Shown piece by piece: positions 43,704 to 53,223 of a DNA stretch of 64,000 bases (the stretch's first letter is position 1; each line of letters opens with the position of its first letter). Position numbers and translations under genes: made by a program. The notes below the pieces were generated by a model. It was not told the origin of the DNA. It did not search any database and was given only the letters and a program-made list of their open reading frames with translations. The stretch covers positions 496,001 through 560,000 of the forward strand of contig CAVVVG010000007.1 of assembly GCA_963751615.1 (NCBI GenBank), given 5' to 3'. The DNA comes from Palsa-892 sp963751615. Lineage in GTDB: Bacteria > Pseudomonadota > Alphaproteobacteria > Rhizobiales > Xanthobacteraceae.

Positions 43704-45263
43704 ATGCCAGGGCACCAAGCCCGCGGGGACGAGCGTGCGGCGGATGCCGCGCGCGCAGCGCATGAACAACGACTAAGACTTAGCCGCAGCGTTCGCGAAA
43801 CGCGCGAGCGCCTGACATCGACTCATGGAATCAAGCCCGCGTACGAATTGCTCAGGCTTTATGCCGAGCATCGTTTGGGCAGCTCCCTCGCGCTCTTCCT
43901 CCTTATCTCAACGTTCGGTTTGGCAACAAGCCTCTGGACCGGCGGCCACTCGGCGCTCATCTGGACAGCTCTTGCCCTTTTGATTCACGCGTCAAACGTT
44001 GTTGCGTGCCGTCGCTTTCTTTCAACCCCGATGCAACCCGATTTGCTGCGACGCTATCGAACCCTGTTCGTGATGTTCGATTTTTTGTTTGGTATCTCCT
44101 GGATCTTGAATATAAACGTGCTGCTCGAGGTCGCAGCGCAAGGCACGGGCGACTTCACTCTCTTTGCGATGTTGCTTGTGGTCGCGGTGTTTTCGATGCT
44201 GGCTTTTAGCGTGCCGGCCGCCGTGTATGCCTCGACCATTCCGGTCGCCGGTATAGTCGCACTGCAATATATACTACGCGGAGAGCCGCAAGATCTGGTA
44301 CTCGCCGGCCTGACGGCGGGCGCCGAGGCCTATTTCGTCATGGTCTCGAATCGGCTGCATGTTGCCGCGATTGCGGCGCTTGAAGCCCGCGGCCAGCTCG
44401 ACGATCTCATCGGCGAACTCGAACAAGCCAAGGCGAAATCGGACGAGGGCGCGCGCCGCGCAGATGCCGCGAACCTGGCAAAATCTCGGTTCCTTGCTCA
44501 GATGAGCCATGAATTACGCACACCGCTGAATGCCATTCTCGGTTTTTCCGAGGTCATGAAGAATCAGCTGCTCGGAAATCACTCGGTACCCGCTTACGCT
44601 GAATACGCAAGCGACATTCATGATTCCGGCAATCATTTGCTTAACCTAATCAACGAGGTTCTTGACCTCTCGCGTATCGAAGCAGGCCGATATGAGCTGA
44701 ACGAAGAAGCGATTAGCCTCACTCACGTCGCGAAAGAGTGTCACAATCTGCTCAACATGCGTGCCAAGAGTCGCGGCATCACCATCCATGAGAACTTCGA
44801 ACTCGATTTGCCGAAACTATGGGCTGATGAACGCGCGATGCGGCAGATTTGCCTCAATCTATTTTCCAATGCGATAAAGTTCACGCCGCAGGGCGGAGAG
44901 ATCTGGATCAAGGTGGGATGGACGGCCTCCGGTGGTCAATATCTCAGTGTACGCGATACCGGCCCCGGAATCCCGGAAGAAGAACTTCCGGTCGTGCTCG
45001 CATCCTTCGGACAAGGCACAAACTCGATCAAGAGTGCCGAACAAGGTGCGGGACTTGGTCTTCCAATCGTCAAAGGTCTCGTCGATCTGCACAGCGGCAG
45101 CTTTACTCTTCGTTCGAAACTACGCGAAGGCACGGAAGTAATCGTCACATTTCCCGCCGAGCGTGCGATGACCGCGCTTCCGCCAATCAGCACCGCTCCG
45201 CCTTTGCAGCCGCACCCCAACGATGCGGAAAAACCAAACATCCGCGTCACGCGGTCCACTTAA
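43704..45263 (+). CDS. Membrane-bound sensor histidine kinase (PleC/DivJ-like core)
   Basis: This 519-residue protein has a cytoplasmic N-terminal helix (1-55), a membrane domain of about six helices (56-215), a short coiled coil, a HisKA domain with phospho-acceptor His269 ('SHELRTPLNAILGFSE'), and an HATPase domain with the N box 'NLFSNAIKFTP', G1 'VRDTGPGIPEE' and G2 'GAGLGLPIVKGL'. The kinase core is of the PleC/DivJ type. No response regulator lies next to it. The C-terminal 35 residues are proline-rich. It ends 15 bases before the retropepsin-like gene. Confidence 0.9.
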   Translation: MPGHQARGDERAADAARAAHEQRLRLSRSVRETRERLTSTHGIKPAYELLRLYAEHRLGSSLALFLLISTFGLATSLWTGGHSALIWTALALLIHASNVVACRRFLSTPMQPDLLRRYRTLFVMFDFLFGISWILNINVLLEVAAQGTGDFTLFAMLLVVAVFSMLAFSVPAAVYASTIPVAGIVALQYILRGEPQDLVLAGLTAGAEAYFVMVSNRLHVAAIAALEARGQLDDLIGELEQAKAKSDEGARRADAANLAKSRFLAQMSHELRTPLNAILGFSEVMKNQLLGNHSVPAYAEYASDIHDSGNHLLNLINEVLDLSRIEAGRYELNEEAISLTHVAKECHNLLNMRAKSRGITIHENFELDLPKLWADERAMRQICLNLFSNAIKFTPQGGEIWIKVGWTASGGQYLSVRDTGPGIPEEELPVVLASFGQGTNSIKSAEQGAGLGLPIVKGLVDLHSGSFTLRSKLREGTEVIVTFPAERAMTALPPISTAPPLQPHPNDAEKPNIRVTRST

Positions 45264-45278
45264 TAGCAAGGTCTCGTC

Positions 45279-45989
45279 ATGCGCGCTGATCGCCCACTTT
45301 GGCTTGTTGTCGCTGCACTCGGCATCGCCGTGCTGGCATTAGCGATGCGGTCCGAACACCAAACAATCGGTGGCATCGGTCTCGGCTCTATTGCCACTTT
45401 GATTACCGGCGTCGTTCTGATCATAATGGTTTTCGGCGCGCTTTCCGCGCTGATCTATACCCGTATCGGCGAAACGCTACGGCTTGGGATTTTCTGGTTC
45501 AGCATCGTCGGTGCTGGCGCGCTAATTTATAGCTACCGTAGCCCTCTGCAATCTGCGGGCGATAGAGTTCTGGCGGAGCTTTCTCCCGCTACGGCCTATT
45601 TGCTACAATTCTCTGGCCGCGCGGTGGAAATCGCACGCGCCCGCGAAGGCGATTTCAATATCAAGGTGCAGATCAATGGGGCGCCGGTGCTGATGCTTGT
45701 CGATACGGGTGCATCAAGCGTGGTGCTGACCGCCGAGGCCGCAAAAAAAATCGGCTTGCCGGTTGAACTGTTGCGATACGATATCCCGATCGAAACCGCG
45801 AACGGACGCAGCCGCGCGGCACCGGTGGTGCTGGAACGGGTGACAATCGGCGGAATTGTTGAGCGAGGTGTTCCGGCTCTCGTTTCGGCGCCTGGCGATC
45901 TGAAACTCAGCCTACTCGGCATGAGCTTCCTGAAACGCATGGAATCAATTGAAATGCGCGGCGAGCGAATGGTTATGCGCGGGAAGTAG
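45279..45989 (+). CDS. TIGR02281-family retropepsin-like aspartic protease, membrane anchored
   Basis: This 236-residue protein has three hydrophobic helices in the first 90 residues. A soluble clan AA aspartic protease domain follows. The active-site motif is 'MLVDTGASSVVLT' (DTGAS), followed by 'IPIETANGRSRAA' as the flap region and 'LLGMSFLKRM' as the Ile/Leu-Gly strand. Such single-domain proteases work as homodimers, here probably in the periplasm. It follows the histidine kinase closely on the same strand. Confidence 0.88.
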   Translation: MRADRPLWLVVAALGIAVLALAMRSEHQTIGGIGLGSIATLITGVVLIIMVFGALSALIYTRIGETLRLGIFWFSIVGAGALIYSYRSPLQSAGDRVLAELSPATAYLLQFSGRAVEIARAREGDFNIKVQINGAPVLMLVDTGASSVVLTAEAAKKIGLPVELLRYDIPIETANGRSRAAPVVLERVTIGGIVERGVPALVSAPGDLKLSLLGMSFLKRMESIEMRGERMVMRGK

Positions 45990-45997
45990 GCTTCCCG

Positions 45998-46831
45998 CTA
46001 AAATAAAAGATTGATCAAAAACCGCGTTGCGACCAAAACTAAAAACAAGCCAAACGCGATTTCAAGTTTTCGTCTCGAAATGTGATGCGCGAGTCGCACC
46101 CCATATGGCGTAGTAAGCACAGTCACCGGCGCGAAAAGCGCAAGACCCAAAAACGAAACATAACCGACTGAAAAAGGTGGCAGGAGCGATTGCTGCGGCC
46201 AACCGGCAATCATGTAGCCAATCGCGCCCGGCACGGAGATGAACGCGCCGAGGCCGGACGACGTTGCAATGGCGACGTGGATAGTCTCACCGAACAAAGT
46301 GAGGAATAATGTGGAAAATGCGCCGCCCGCGACGCCAATCAGCGACGATATGAGACCAATACCATACCCGACGCTAATCAGGACTGAAGTTGATGGAAGG
46401 CGATTAGCTAGTTTCCAAGAAGCGCGGCCGAATAAATGCTTCAGCCCGATCCCATAACCGAATACGACAAAAATTAATTTGAAAAGCGCCCCAGGCGCAT
46501 AAAAGGCAATAATACTTCCCGTCACGACTCCAAGCACGACCGGGATAGCCCAGACACGCAACACATTGGTGAGAATTGCGGACCGCGATCGGTGGGACAA
46601 ATATGAACGAATGGATACGGGAACGATAATCGCAAGAGAAGTCCCTACGCAGAGCTGCATGCGAACGTTGTCCGCAACCCCGATCAAACGGAAAAGTTCG
46701 AAGAGAACCGGCACCGTGATGGCCGCTCCGCCAATACCCAAAAGGCCGGCGAGCAGGCCGGTGAGGATCCCGGCAATGATAATGGCACCAGCGAGCAGAG
46801 CTATTTCGCTAGCGGGCATGCCGAACAACAT
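45998..46831 (-). CDS. TauE/SafE family sulfite or anion exporter
   Basis: This 277-residue membrane protein has eight or so hydrophobic helices in two TauE/SafE repeats. The first repeat holds 'GLLAGLLGIGGAAITVPVLF' and the second 'GLISSLIGVAGGAFSTLFLT', the glycine-rich family motifs. Members move sulfite, sulfoacetate or other organosulfur anions out of the cell; the substrate here is not known. GGAG precedes the ATG. Confidence 0.88.
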   Translation of the reverse strand: MLFGMPASEIALLAGAIIIAGILTGLLAGLLGIGGAAITVPVLFELFRLIGVADNVRMQLCVGTSLAIIVPVSIRSYLSHRSRSAILTNVLRVWAIPVVLGVVTGSIIAFYAPGALFKLIFVVFGYGIGLKHLFGRASWKLANRLPSTSVLISVGYGIGLISSLIGVAGGAFSTLFLTLFGETIHVAIATSSGLGAFISVPGAIGYMIAGWPQQSLLPPFSVGYVSFLGLALFAPVTVLTTPYGVRLAHHISRRKLEIAFGLFLVLVATRFLINLLF

Positions 46832-46872
46832 TTTTGCTCCGGAGAAACCGGCCCGAACGAACCAGAAACGAT

Positions 46873-47886
46873 TCAGGCCGCCGTTTGCGCCAATTCGAGA
46901 CCGCTGTCCAACACCATGGAGAGCGCCTGCCGGAGAACCGACGGGTCCGCTTCAGGCTTCACGGCTTCGCTCGCTAGATGACGGCGGAAAGCACGTGCTC
47001 CCGGCTGGCCGCGGAACAAGCCGAGCAAATGACGCGTAATGGCATGTAGACGGGTGCCCTGCGATATCTCGCGCTCGATGTAAGGAAAAAGATTTTCAAT
47101 GGCAGTCCGCAAATTCGCAACCGGCTGTACTGACTGAAAAATCGACGGGTCGACCGACAAAAGCAGACCTGGGTCCTCGTAAGCGGCCCGACCCATCATC
47201 ACGCCGTCGACGTGATTGAGGTGCCGCTTCGCCTCCTCGATATCGCGGATGCCGCCATTGATAACAACCGGAAAATTCTTCAATCGCCTTTTTAGTCGAT
47301 AGACTCGCTGGTGATCGAGCGGCGGAATGTTGCGGTTGTCGCGCGGACTAAGCCCGTCAAGCCAGGCCTTGCGTGCGTGAACAACCAAAACGTCCGCGCC
47401 GGCAGCGACTGCAATATCGGCAAATCGGTCAAAGGACTCTTCTGTATCCTGATTGTCGACACCAAGGCGACATTTCACGGTTACAGGAATAGCTACTGCC
47501 GCCTTCATCGCGGCAATACCCTCGCCGACGAGATTTGGTTCGCGCATCAGGCAGGCGCCAAAACGTCCATCCTGGACCCGGTCCGAAGGGCAACCTACAT
47601 TCAGATTGACTTCGTCATAGCCAAAATCTGCGCCGATCTGTGCCGCCAATGCGAGCTTTTTGGTATCGCTTCCGCCAATTTGCAGCGCGACTGGATGTTC
47701 GGCAGCGTCGAAACCAAGCAGCCGACCACGAAATCCATGGATGACCGCATCGGCTGTCACCATTTCCGTATAGAGCAACGAGTGTCGCGTCAGCTGGCGA
47801 TGGAAAAACCGGCAATGCCGGTCCGTCCATTCCATCATGGGGGCTATGCAAAAGCGGTGCGACGACAGTTTCATCGCACGTTCCAT
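46873..47886 (-). CDS. dusA: tRNA-dihydrouridine(20/20a) synthase DusA
   Basis: This FMN enzyme of about 337 residues reduces uridine in the tRNA D loop. It has 'FCIAPMMEWTDRHCR', 'EVNLNVGCPSDRVQDGRFGA' with the catalytic Cys region, 'VHARKAWLDGLSP' and 'VDGVMMGRAAYEDP', all typical of DusA. The frame is open to 48018, but the extra residues would cover the divergent gene's promoter and are not family-like; ATG 47886 or 47874 is the likely start. Confidence 0.9.
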   Translation of the reverse strand: MERAMKLSSHRFCIAPMMEWTDRHCRFFHRQLTRHSLLYTEMVTADAVIHGFRGRLLGFDAAEHPVALQIGGSDTKKLALAAQIGADFGYDEVNLNVGCPSDRVQDGRFGACLMREPNLVGEGIAAMKAAVAIPVTVKCRLGVDNQDTEESFDRFADIAVAAGADVLVVHARKAWLDGLSPRDNRNIPPLDHQRVYRLKRRLKNFPVVINGGIRDIEEAKRHLNHVDGVMMGRAAYEDPGLLLSVDPSIFQSVQPVANLRTAIENLFPYIEREISQGTRLHAITRHLLGLFRGQPGARAFRRHLASEAVKPEADPSVLRQALSMVLDSGLELAQTAA

Positions 47887-48010
47887 GGCCGATCTTGCGT
47901 CGTCCGGCAAGTTGCGAATAACTGTCACTATCGCAATACCCTTGACGCGGGGCCAGAGGCCGGAAAATGTCGGCTTCTTTGCATTGTTTGAATTGTCAGA
48001 GAGGCTTGCC

Positions 48011-48964
48011 TTGCCCATTCCATCCCAATTTCAAGGACGTTTGAGCATACCGGCCGTCGCGGCGCCAATGTTTCTCGTTTCGAACCCTGATCTAGTGGTC
48101 GAATCCTGCCGGGCCGGATTTGTAGGAACGTTTCCCGCACTAAATCAGCGAACTAGCGAAGGCTATGAAGCATGGCTGATCGAGATCCGCGAACGACTCG
48201 ACGCAATTGAACAAAAAACGGGGAAGAAGTGCGCGCCTTATGGCGTCAATCTGATCGTGCACAAAAGCAATCCGCGTGTGCAGGCCGATCTCGAACTTTC
48301 GATCAAGCATAAAGTGCCACTCATCATTACTTCGCTCGGCGCGGTGAAGGAATTAGTGGGAGCGGTGCAAGGCTATGGCGGCCTCGTTTTTCATGATGTC
48401 ATCAACATCCGTCACGCGCGCAAGGCGGCCGAAGCGGGGGTTGACGGTTTGATTGCGGTCTGTGCGGGAGCGGGTGGTCATGCGGGTCTCCTCAGTCCGT
48501 TTGCGCTCGTTCCCGAAATCCGGAAATTCTTCGACAAAACGATTATCTTGTCTGGCGTCCTTTCGACCGGACAGCACATCGCGGCGGCACGACTGCTTGG
48601 CGCCGATCTTGCTTATCTCGGCACGCGTTTTATCGCGACGCGAGAGAGCATGGCACCACAAGCATTCAAGGACATGATCGTATCGACGCATGCCGAAGAT
48701 ATTGTTTATACGGCCGCGATCAGCGGTGTGCATGGAAATTTCCTACGTCCGAGCATCGAGGCGAGCGGCGCCGAGATCGATTTAAGTGCATCCACTAAAC
48801 AACTTTCTGTTGGCCAACACGAAAAGCGTGCGTGGAAAAACGTCTGGTCGGCCGGACAGGGCGTCGGCAGCATTGACGACATTCCGACTACCGCCGAACT
48901 GTGCGCACGTCTCGTGGAAGAATATCGCGGTGCCCTGCAAGCGGCGGCCGCAGACATTAAATAG
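48011..48964 (+). CDS. Nitronate monooxygenase family protein
   Basis: This is an FMN-binding TIM-barrel protein of about 317 residues. It has 'IPAVAAPMFLVSNPDLVVE' at the start of the barrel, 'DGLIAVCAGAGGHAG' with the conserved AGGHxG, and 'LLGADLAYLGTRFIATRES' as the phosphate-binding end. It oxidises nitronates such as propionate 3-nitronate; a role in detoxification is inferred. The best start is TTG at 48011, preceded by GAGAGG; the ATG at 47837 lies within dusA and would add 58 unlikely residues. It ends directly before the CDF gene. Confidence 0.85.
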   Translation: MPIPSQFQGRLSIPAVAAPMFLVSNPDLVVESCRAGFVGTFPALNQRTSEGYEAWLIEIRERLDAIEQKTGKKCAPYGVNLIVHKSNPRVQADLELSIKHKVPLIITSLGAVKELVGAVQGYGGLVFHDVINIRHARKAAEAGVDGLIAVCAGAGGHAGLLSPFALVPEIRKFFDKTIILSGVLSTGQHIAAARLLGADLAYLGTRFIATRESMAPQAFKDMIVSTHAEDIVYTAAISGVHGNFLRPSIEASGAEIDLSASTKQLSVGQHEKRAWKNVWSAGQGVGSIDDIPTTAELCARLVEEYRGALQAAAADIK

Positions 48965-50374
48965 ATGCGGACGATCGAAAAGCGCTACTTCATGCAAGAA
49001 CATAAAGAACGGGTCGCACTCAGTTCGATCGCTGCTTCCGGTGGGCTTACGCTTGCCAAGCTTGTAATTGGATTGATTTCTGGCTCGCTCGCCATTTTGG
49101 CCGAGGCCGCGCATTCAGGGCTCGATTTCGCGGCGACGCTCATCACCTATTTTGCCGTTCGCGTTTCCGGAAAACCCGCGGACGAAGACCATCAATATGG
49201 TCATGGAAAATTTGAGAGCATCGCCGCACTCTCTGAGACCGCGTTATTGTTCCTACTCTCTGGCGTCATCATCTGGGAAGGCCTGCATCGATTATTCGGT
49301 GGTAACGCCCATGCGGTCGATGCATCGATCTGGGCCTTTGGGGTTATTATCGGTTCGATTGTCGTCGATTTTTTTCGTGCGCGTGCACTCAAAAAAGTGG
49401 CCGATAAGACTTCGAGCCACGCACTTGCGGCCGACGCCCTGCATTTCAGTTCCGATATATGGTCGTCGTTCGCCGTGCTTGCCGGACTTGGAGCCATCGC
49501 GCTCGGTTATCCTGTCGCAGATTCAATTGCAGCGATTATTGTTGCACTATTCGTGTGCTTTGCCGGTTGGCGACTTGCGCGGCAGAATGTCGATACGCTT
49601 ACTGATTCCGCGCCTCCCGGCGTCGCAGAACAAGTGAGCGCCGTCGCAAATGGCGTCAAAGGGGTTGTTTCCATCGATCGGACGCGGGTTCGCCAGGTCG
49701 GACCCTCGATATTTGCGGATGTGACTGTCTCGGTGAGCCGTACGCTGCCGCTCGATCGGGTTGCTGAAATCAAATCGGAGGTTGCCCAGGCAATCCGCGC
49801 AAAATTTCCCGAGTCAGAGATTACCGTAACGACAGAGCCCCGCGCGCTTGATGACGAAAGCGTGTTGGAGCGAATTATGGTCATCGCGCGCAATCAAGGG
49901 CGCGCCGTGCACCATATAACCGTCCAAAATCTTGCCGAGAAACTGGCTGTCAGCCTCGACCTTGAGGTCGATGGCGGACTTTCCCTCGGTGAGGCACACG
50001 CGATCGCAAGCGAGTTGGAAGACGCGATTCACGCCGAGTTCGGCAAGAACATGGAAGTCGAAACTCATATCGAGCCGATGCAAACCGCTGGTATCACGGG
50101 CCGTGATGCCCCCTTGAACTTACAAACCGAAATTGCACAAGTTCTACGCAAACTCGTTCCCGCAGGCGGCTCAATCCGAGATGTTCATTCCGTGCGCGTG
50201 CGCGAAACCCCGCGCGGTCTCGTGGTCAACTTTCATTGCCGTGCCAATCCAAAACTCAGCATCGAAAAAGTACACCTGGCCGTGGACGATCTGGAGCGGA
50301 AATTGCGCCTCAAGCGCCCCGATATTCATCGCGTCATCGGCCATGCGGAACCACCTTTTTCTCATCCGGATTGA
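48965..50374 (+). CDS. Cation diffusion facilitator (CDF) family metal exporter, long C terminus
   Basis: This 469-residue protein has six membrane helices in the first 210 residues. Metal-site motifs are 'AEAAHSGLDFAAT' (HxxxD, helix 2), 'YGHGKFESIAAL' and 'HALAADALHFSSD' (helix 5 HxxxD). The cytoplasmic part is about twice the usual length and contains two ferredoxin-like modules: about 215-290, then 'RAVHHITVQNLAEKLAVSLD' onward. Such proteins export zinc, iron, manganese or cobalt by proton antiport. The start is ATG 48965 or 48992; neither has a clear ribosome site, and it follows the previous stop without a gap. Confidence 0.85.
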   Translation: MRTIEKRYFMQEHKERVALSSIAASGGLTLAKLVIGLISGSLAILAEAAHSGLDFAATLITYFAVRVSGKPADEDHQYGHGKFESIAALSETALLFLLSGVIIWEGLHRLFGGNAHAVDASIWAFGVIIGSIVVDFFRARALKKVADKTSSHALAADALHFSSDIWSSFAVLAGLGAIALGYPVADSIAAIIVALFVCFAGWRLARQNVDTLTDSAPPGVAEQVSAVANGVKGVVSIDRTRVRQVGPSIFADVTVSVSRTLPLDRVAEIKSEVAQAIRAKFPESEITVTTEPRALDDESVLERIMVIARNQGRAVHHITVQNLAEKLAVSLDLEVDGGLSLGEAHAIASELEDAIHAEFGKNMEVETHIEPMQTAGITGRDAPLNLQTEIAQVLRKLVPAGGSIRDVHSVRVRETPRGLVVNFHCRANPKLSIEKVHLAVDDLERKLRLKRPDIHRVIGHAEPPFSHPD

Positions 50375-50431
50375 GTCGTAGGGCTTTCGCTGTCGTAACA
50401 AATTCTTTACAGCTAAGTTTTGGGAGCAAAT

Positions 50432-53077
50432 ATGCGCGATCCTGAGCTTCGCGTTATCCGTCTTTCGGAATATCGCGCGCCCGATTGGCTGATCGACAAC
50501 ATCGATCTCGACATTTTTCTTGATTCCACCGCGACGCGCGTGGTCGCCACACTCCAAGTTCGCCCTAATCCGAAGGGGCGCCACGATCAGCCCCTTATTC
50601 TCGATGGTGACGAGCTTTCGCTTGAAAGTTTGCAAATCGATGGAAAGGTGGTCGGGCAAAACGAATTTGCCGTGACGCCCATCTCGCTAACGTTGAACAA
50701 CCCACCGAAAAAACCGTTCGCGCTGACGATTGAGACGAGGATCAATCCGTCGACGAATACAAAATTGATGGGCCTGTACCGTTCCAATGGTACCTATTGC
50801 ACACAATGCGAAGCTGAGGGCTTTCGTCGCATCACCTATTTTTTGGACCGTCCCGATGTGCTTGCGCTTTATCGCACGCGGCTCGAAGCCGAACGCGAAG
50901 AAACTCCAGTTCTTCTCGCGAACGGAAATTTAATCGAAGCCGGTCCAGTAGCGGGCACTACACGCCATTTTGCCATATGGCATGACCCTTTTCCGAAGCC
51001 TTGTTATCTTTTCGCACTTGTTGGCGGACAATTAGCTTCGGTCGAGGACAAATTCGTGACCGTCTCCGGCCGCGAAGTGAAGCTTGCGATTTTTGTCGAA
51101 CCCGGTCGGGAAAAATACTGTGGCTATGCGCTCGAGGCGCTGAAACGCTCGATGCGCTGGGACGAACGCGTATTTGGCCGAGAATACGATCTGGATGTTT
51201 TCAATATCGTTGCGGTATCCGACTTCAACATGGGCGCAATGGAAAACAAGGGATTAAACATATTCAATGACAAATACGTTCTGGCCTCATCCGAAACGGC
51301 AACTGATTCAGATTACGCTGGAATCGAAGCCGTCATCGCCCATGAATATTTCCATAACTGGACCGGCAATCGGATTACTTGCCGCGATTGGTTTCAGCTT
51401 TGCCTCAAAGAAGGCCTGACGGTTTTTCGCGACCAGGAATTCACTTCCGATGAGCGATCAAGGGCCGTGAAACGGATCGCCGATGTACGTGCATTGAAAA
51501 GTCATCAATTCACCGAGGATACGGGCCCCCTCGCCCATCCGGTTCGGCCCAATCACTATAGCGAGATCAGCAATTTTTACACGGCCACGGTTTATCAAAA
51601 GGGTGCCGAAGTCGTTCGTATGCTGAAAACCCTGCTTGGCGAAAAGGGATTTCGCGCTGGTATGGATTATTATTTCGAGCGATGCGACGGAAAAGCGGCG
51701 AGCGTCGAGGACTTTATTGCATGTTTTGCCGATGCAAACCGCATAGATCTTACGCAATTCATGCTTTGGTACTCGCAAGCAGGCACGCCGGAGCTGGCCG
51801 TGCGCGGAAATTACGATGCAACGCGCAAGAGTTTCCGTCTAGAAATTAACCAGATCGTTCCGCCAACTCCGGGACAAAGCGCGAAGCAGCCCATGTTGAT
51901 TCCCTTCGCGTTCGGCCTGGTCGGAAGCGATGGGAAGGATTTACCACTCGTGCATCCTGGAGGGGAAAAACGCGAAGATGCGATTCTTCGAATTTCCCTG
52001 CCGAGTGAAGCCTTCGAATTTGAGAGAATCGAATCGCGGCCCGTCCCGTCACTCAATCGCGGATTCTCGGCGCCGATTAAGCTTTCCTCCAATCTGAGCG
52101 ACGATGATCTTGTTTTTCTAGCTGGGAACGATTCCGATTCATTCAATCGTTTCGATGCGGCTTCAACCTTGGCACTTCGTTATCTCGTCGCTGCCGCTGG
52201 TACGGTTCAATCCGGACGAAAACCTTCATTGCCCGATGCTCTGGTAGCGGCACTGCAAAAAACACTTAGGGATGAAAATCAAGATCCTGCTTTCGTCGCC
52301 CAGGTCATTGCGTTGCCTTCAGAGAGCGATATTGCTCACGAAATCGGAGCGAATATCGACCCCGATGAAATCTTTGCCGTGAGGTTCGAATTGCGGCGTG
52401 CGTTGTGTGCCGCCGTTGGAAACCTTTGCCATCAAATCCATTCACGTCTTTCGAGCAGCGCACCTTATTCGCCGGACGCTGCAAGCGCAGGCCGGCGTGC
52501 CCTTCGGAATGCGTGTCTCGATCTTATGGCAGCCGATGGATCTCGCCTGGCGGTTGAGCTTGCCTATAAGCAGTTTTCCACGGCGGATAATATGACGGAT
52601 CGCATTTCTGCACTCTATGTTCTGACTTTTCAAGATGTTCCGGAGCGTGAGAAGGCGCTTGCAGAATTCCATGACCGCTTTCGCGAACATCCGCTGGTTA
52701 TCGACAAATGGCTAGCATTGCAGGCGCAAATTCCCGAACGCGGCACTCTTTCTCGGGTTCGAAGGCTGATGACGCATACGGCCTTTTCGACAGGCAACCC
52801 CAATCGCGTTCGTGCACTGATCGGTTCTTTTGCGATGGGCAACCCTTCACAATTCAATCGACTGAATGGCGAAGGCTACAAATTCGTAGCTGATATCGCG
52901 CTTGAATTGGACTCCAAGAATCCGCAGGTCGCGGCGCGGCTACTTTCCGCGTTCAAAAGCTGGAGAATGCTTGAGCCGAAACGCCGCAAGTTAGCCGAAG
53001 TGGAACTCAAGCGCATTGCTGGAGTGCCCCGCCTTTCCCTGGACAGCGCTGATATCGTAGGTCGTACGCTTGCCTGA
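50432..53077 (+). CDS. pepN: Aminopeptidase N
   Basis: This M1 metalloaminopeptidase has about 881 residues. The exopeptidase motif GAMEN is at about 268-272. The zinc site HEYFH is at about 304-308, followed 18 residues later by the third ligand Glu in 'LKEGLTVF'. The domain order (N-terminal saddle, catalytic, Ig-like, C-terminal helical) and length match the E. coli PepN group. The ATG at 50432 follows GGGAG. It removes N-terminal residues from peptides in the cytoplasm. Confidence 0.95.
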   Translation: MRDPELRVIRLSEYRAPDWLIDNIDLDIFLDSTATRVVATLQVRPNPKGRHDQPLILDGDELSLESLQIDGKVVGQNEFAVTPISLTLNNPPKKPFALTIETRINPSTNTKLMGLYRSNGTYCTQCEAEGFRRITYFLDRPDVLALYRTRLEAEREETPVLLANGNLIEAGPVAGTTRHFAIWHDPFPKPCYLFALVGGQLASVEDKFVTVSGREVKLAIFVEPGREKYCGYALEALKRSMRWDERVFGREYDLDVFNIVAVSDFNMGAMENKGLNIFNDKYVLASSETATDSDYAGIEAVIAHEYFHNWTGNRITCRDWFQLCLKEGLTVFRDQEFTSDERSRAVKRIADVRALKSHQFTEDTGPLAHPVRPNHYSEISNFYTATVYQKGAEVVRMLKTLLGEKGFRAGMDYYFERCDGKAASVEDFIACFADANRIDLTQFMLWYSQAGTPELAVRGNYDATRKSFRLEINQIVPPTPGQSAKQPMLIPFAFGLVGSDGKDLPLVHPGGEKREDAILRISLPSEAFEFERIESRPVPSLNRGFSAPIKLSSNLSDDDLVFLAGNDSDSFNRFDAASTLALRYLVAAAGTVQSGRKPSLPDALVAALQKTLRDENQDPAFVAQVIALPSESDIAHEIGANIDPDEIFAVRFELRRALCAAVGNLCHQIHSRLSSSAPYSPDAASAGRRALRNACLDLMAADGSRLAVELAYKQFSTADNMTDRISALYVLTFQDVPEREKALAEFHDRFREHPLVIDKWLALQAQIPERGTLSRVRRLMTHTAFSTGNPNRVRALIGSFAMGNPSQFNRLNGEGYKFVADIALELDSKNPQVAARLLSAFKSWRMLEPKRRKLAEVELKRIAGVPRLSLDSADIVGRTLA

Positions 53078-53223
53078 TTGCGAATTTTCGTGATCCGAGG
53101 GCGAATTTTTCATTCAAGACTCTAGACAAATCACCACGACTTCAATTCTTATCAAAGCGATTCGGGGAGATGCGGCAACGTCCCTCCGATCGGACGTTTT
53201 GAGACCCTATGGGGAGGCCAGCG

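Noticed and set aside
47837..48018. Long 5' extensions making dusA and the nitronate monooxygenase gene overlap by about 180 bases
   Set aside because: Both families start further in; a TTG with a good ribosome site (48011) and ATGs at 47886/47874 leave a normal divergent promoter region.
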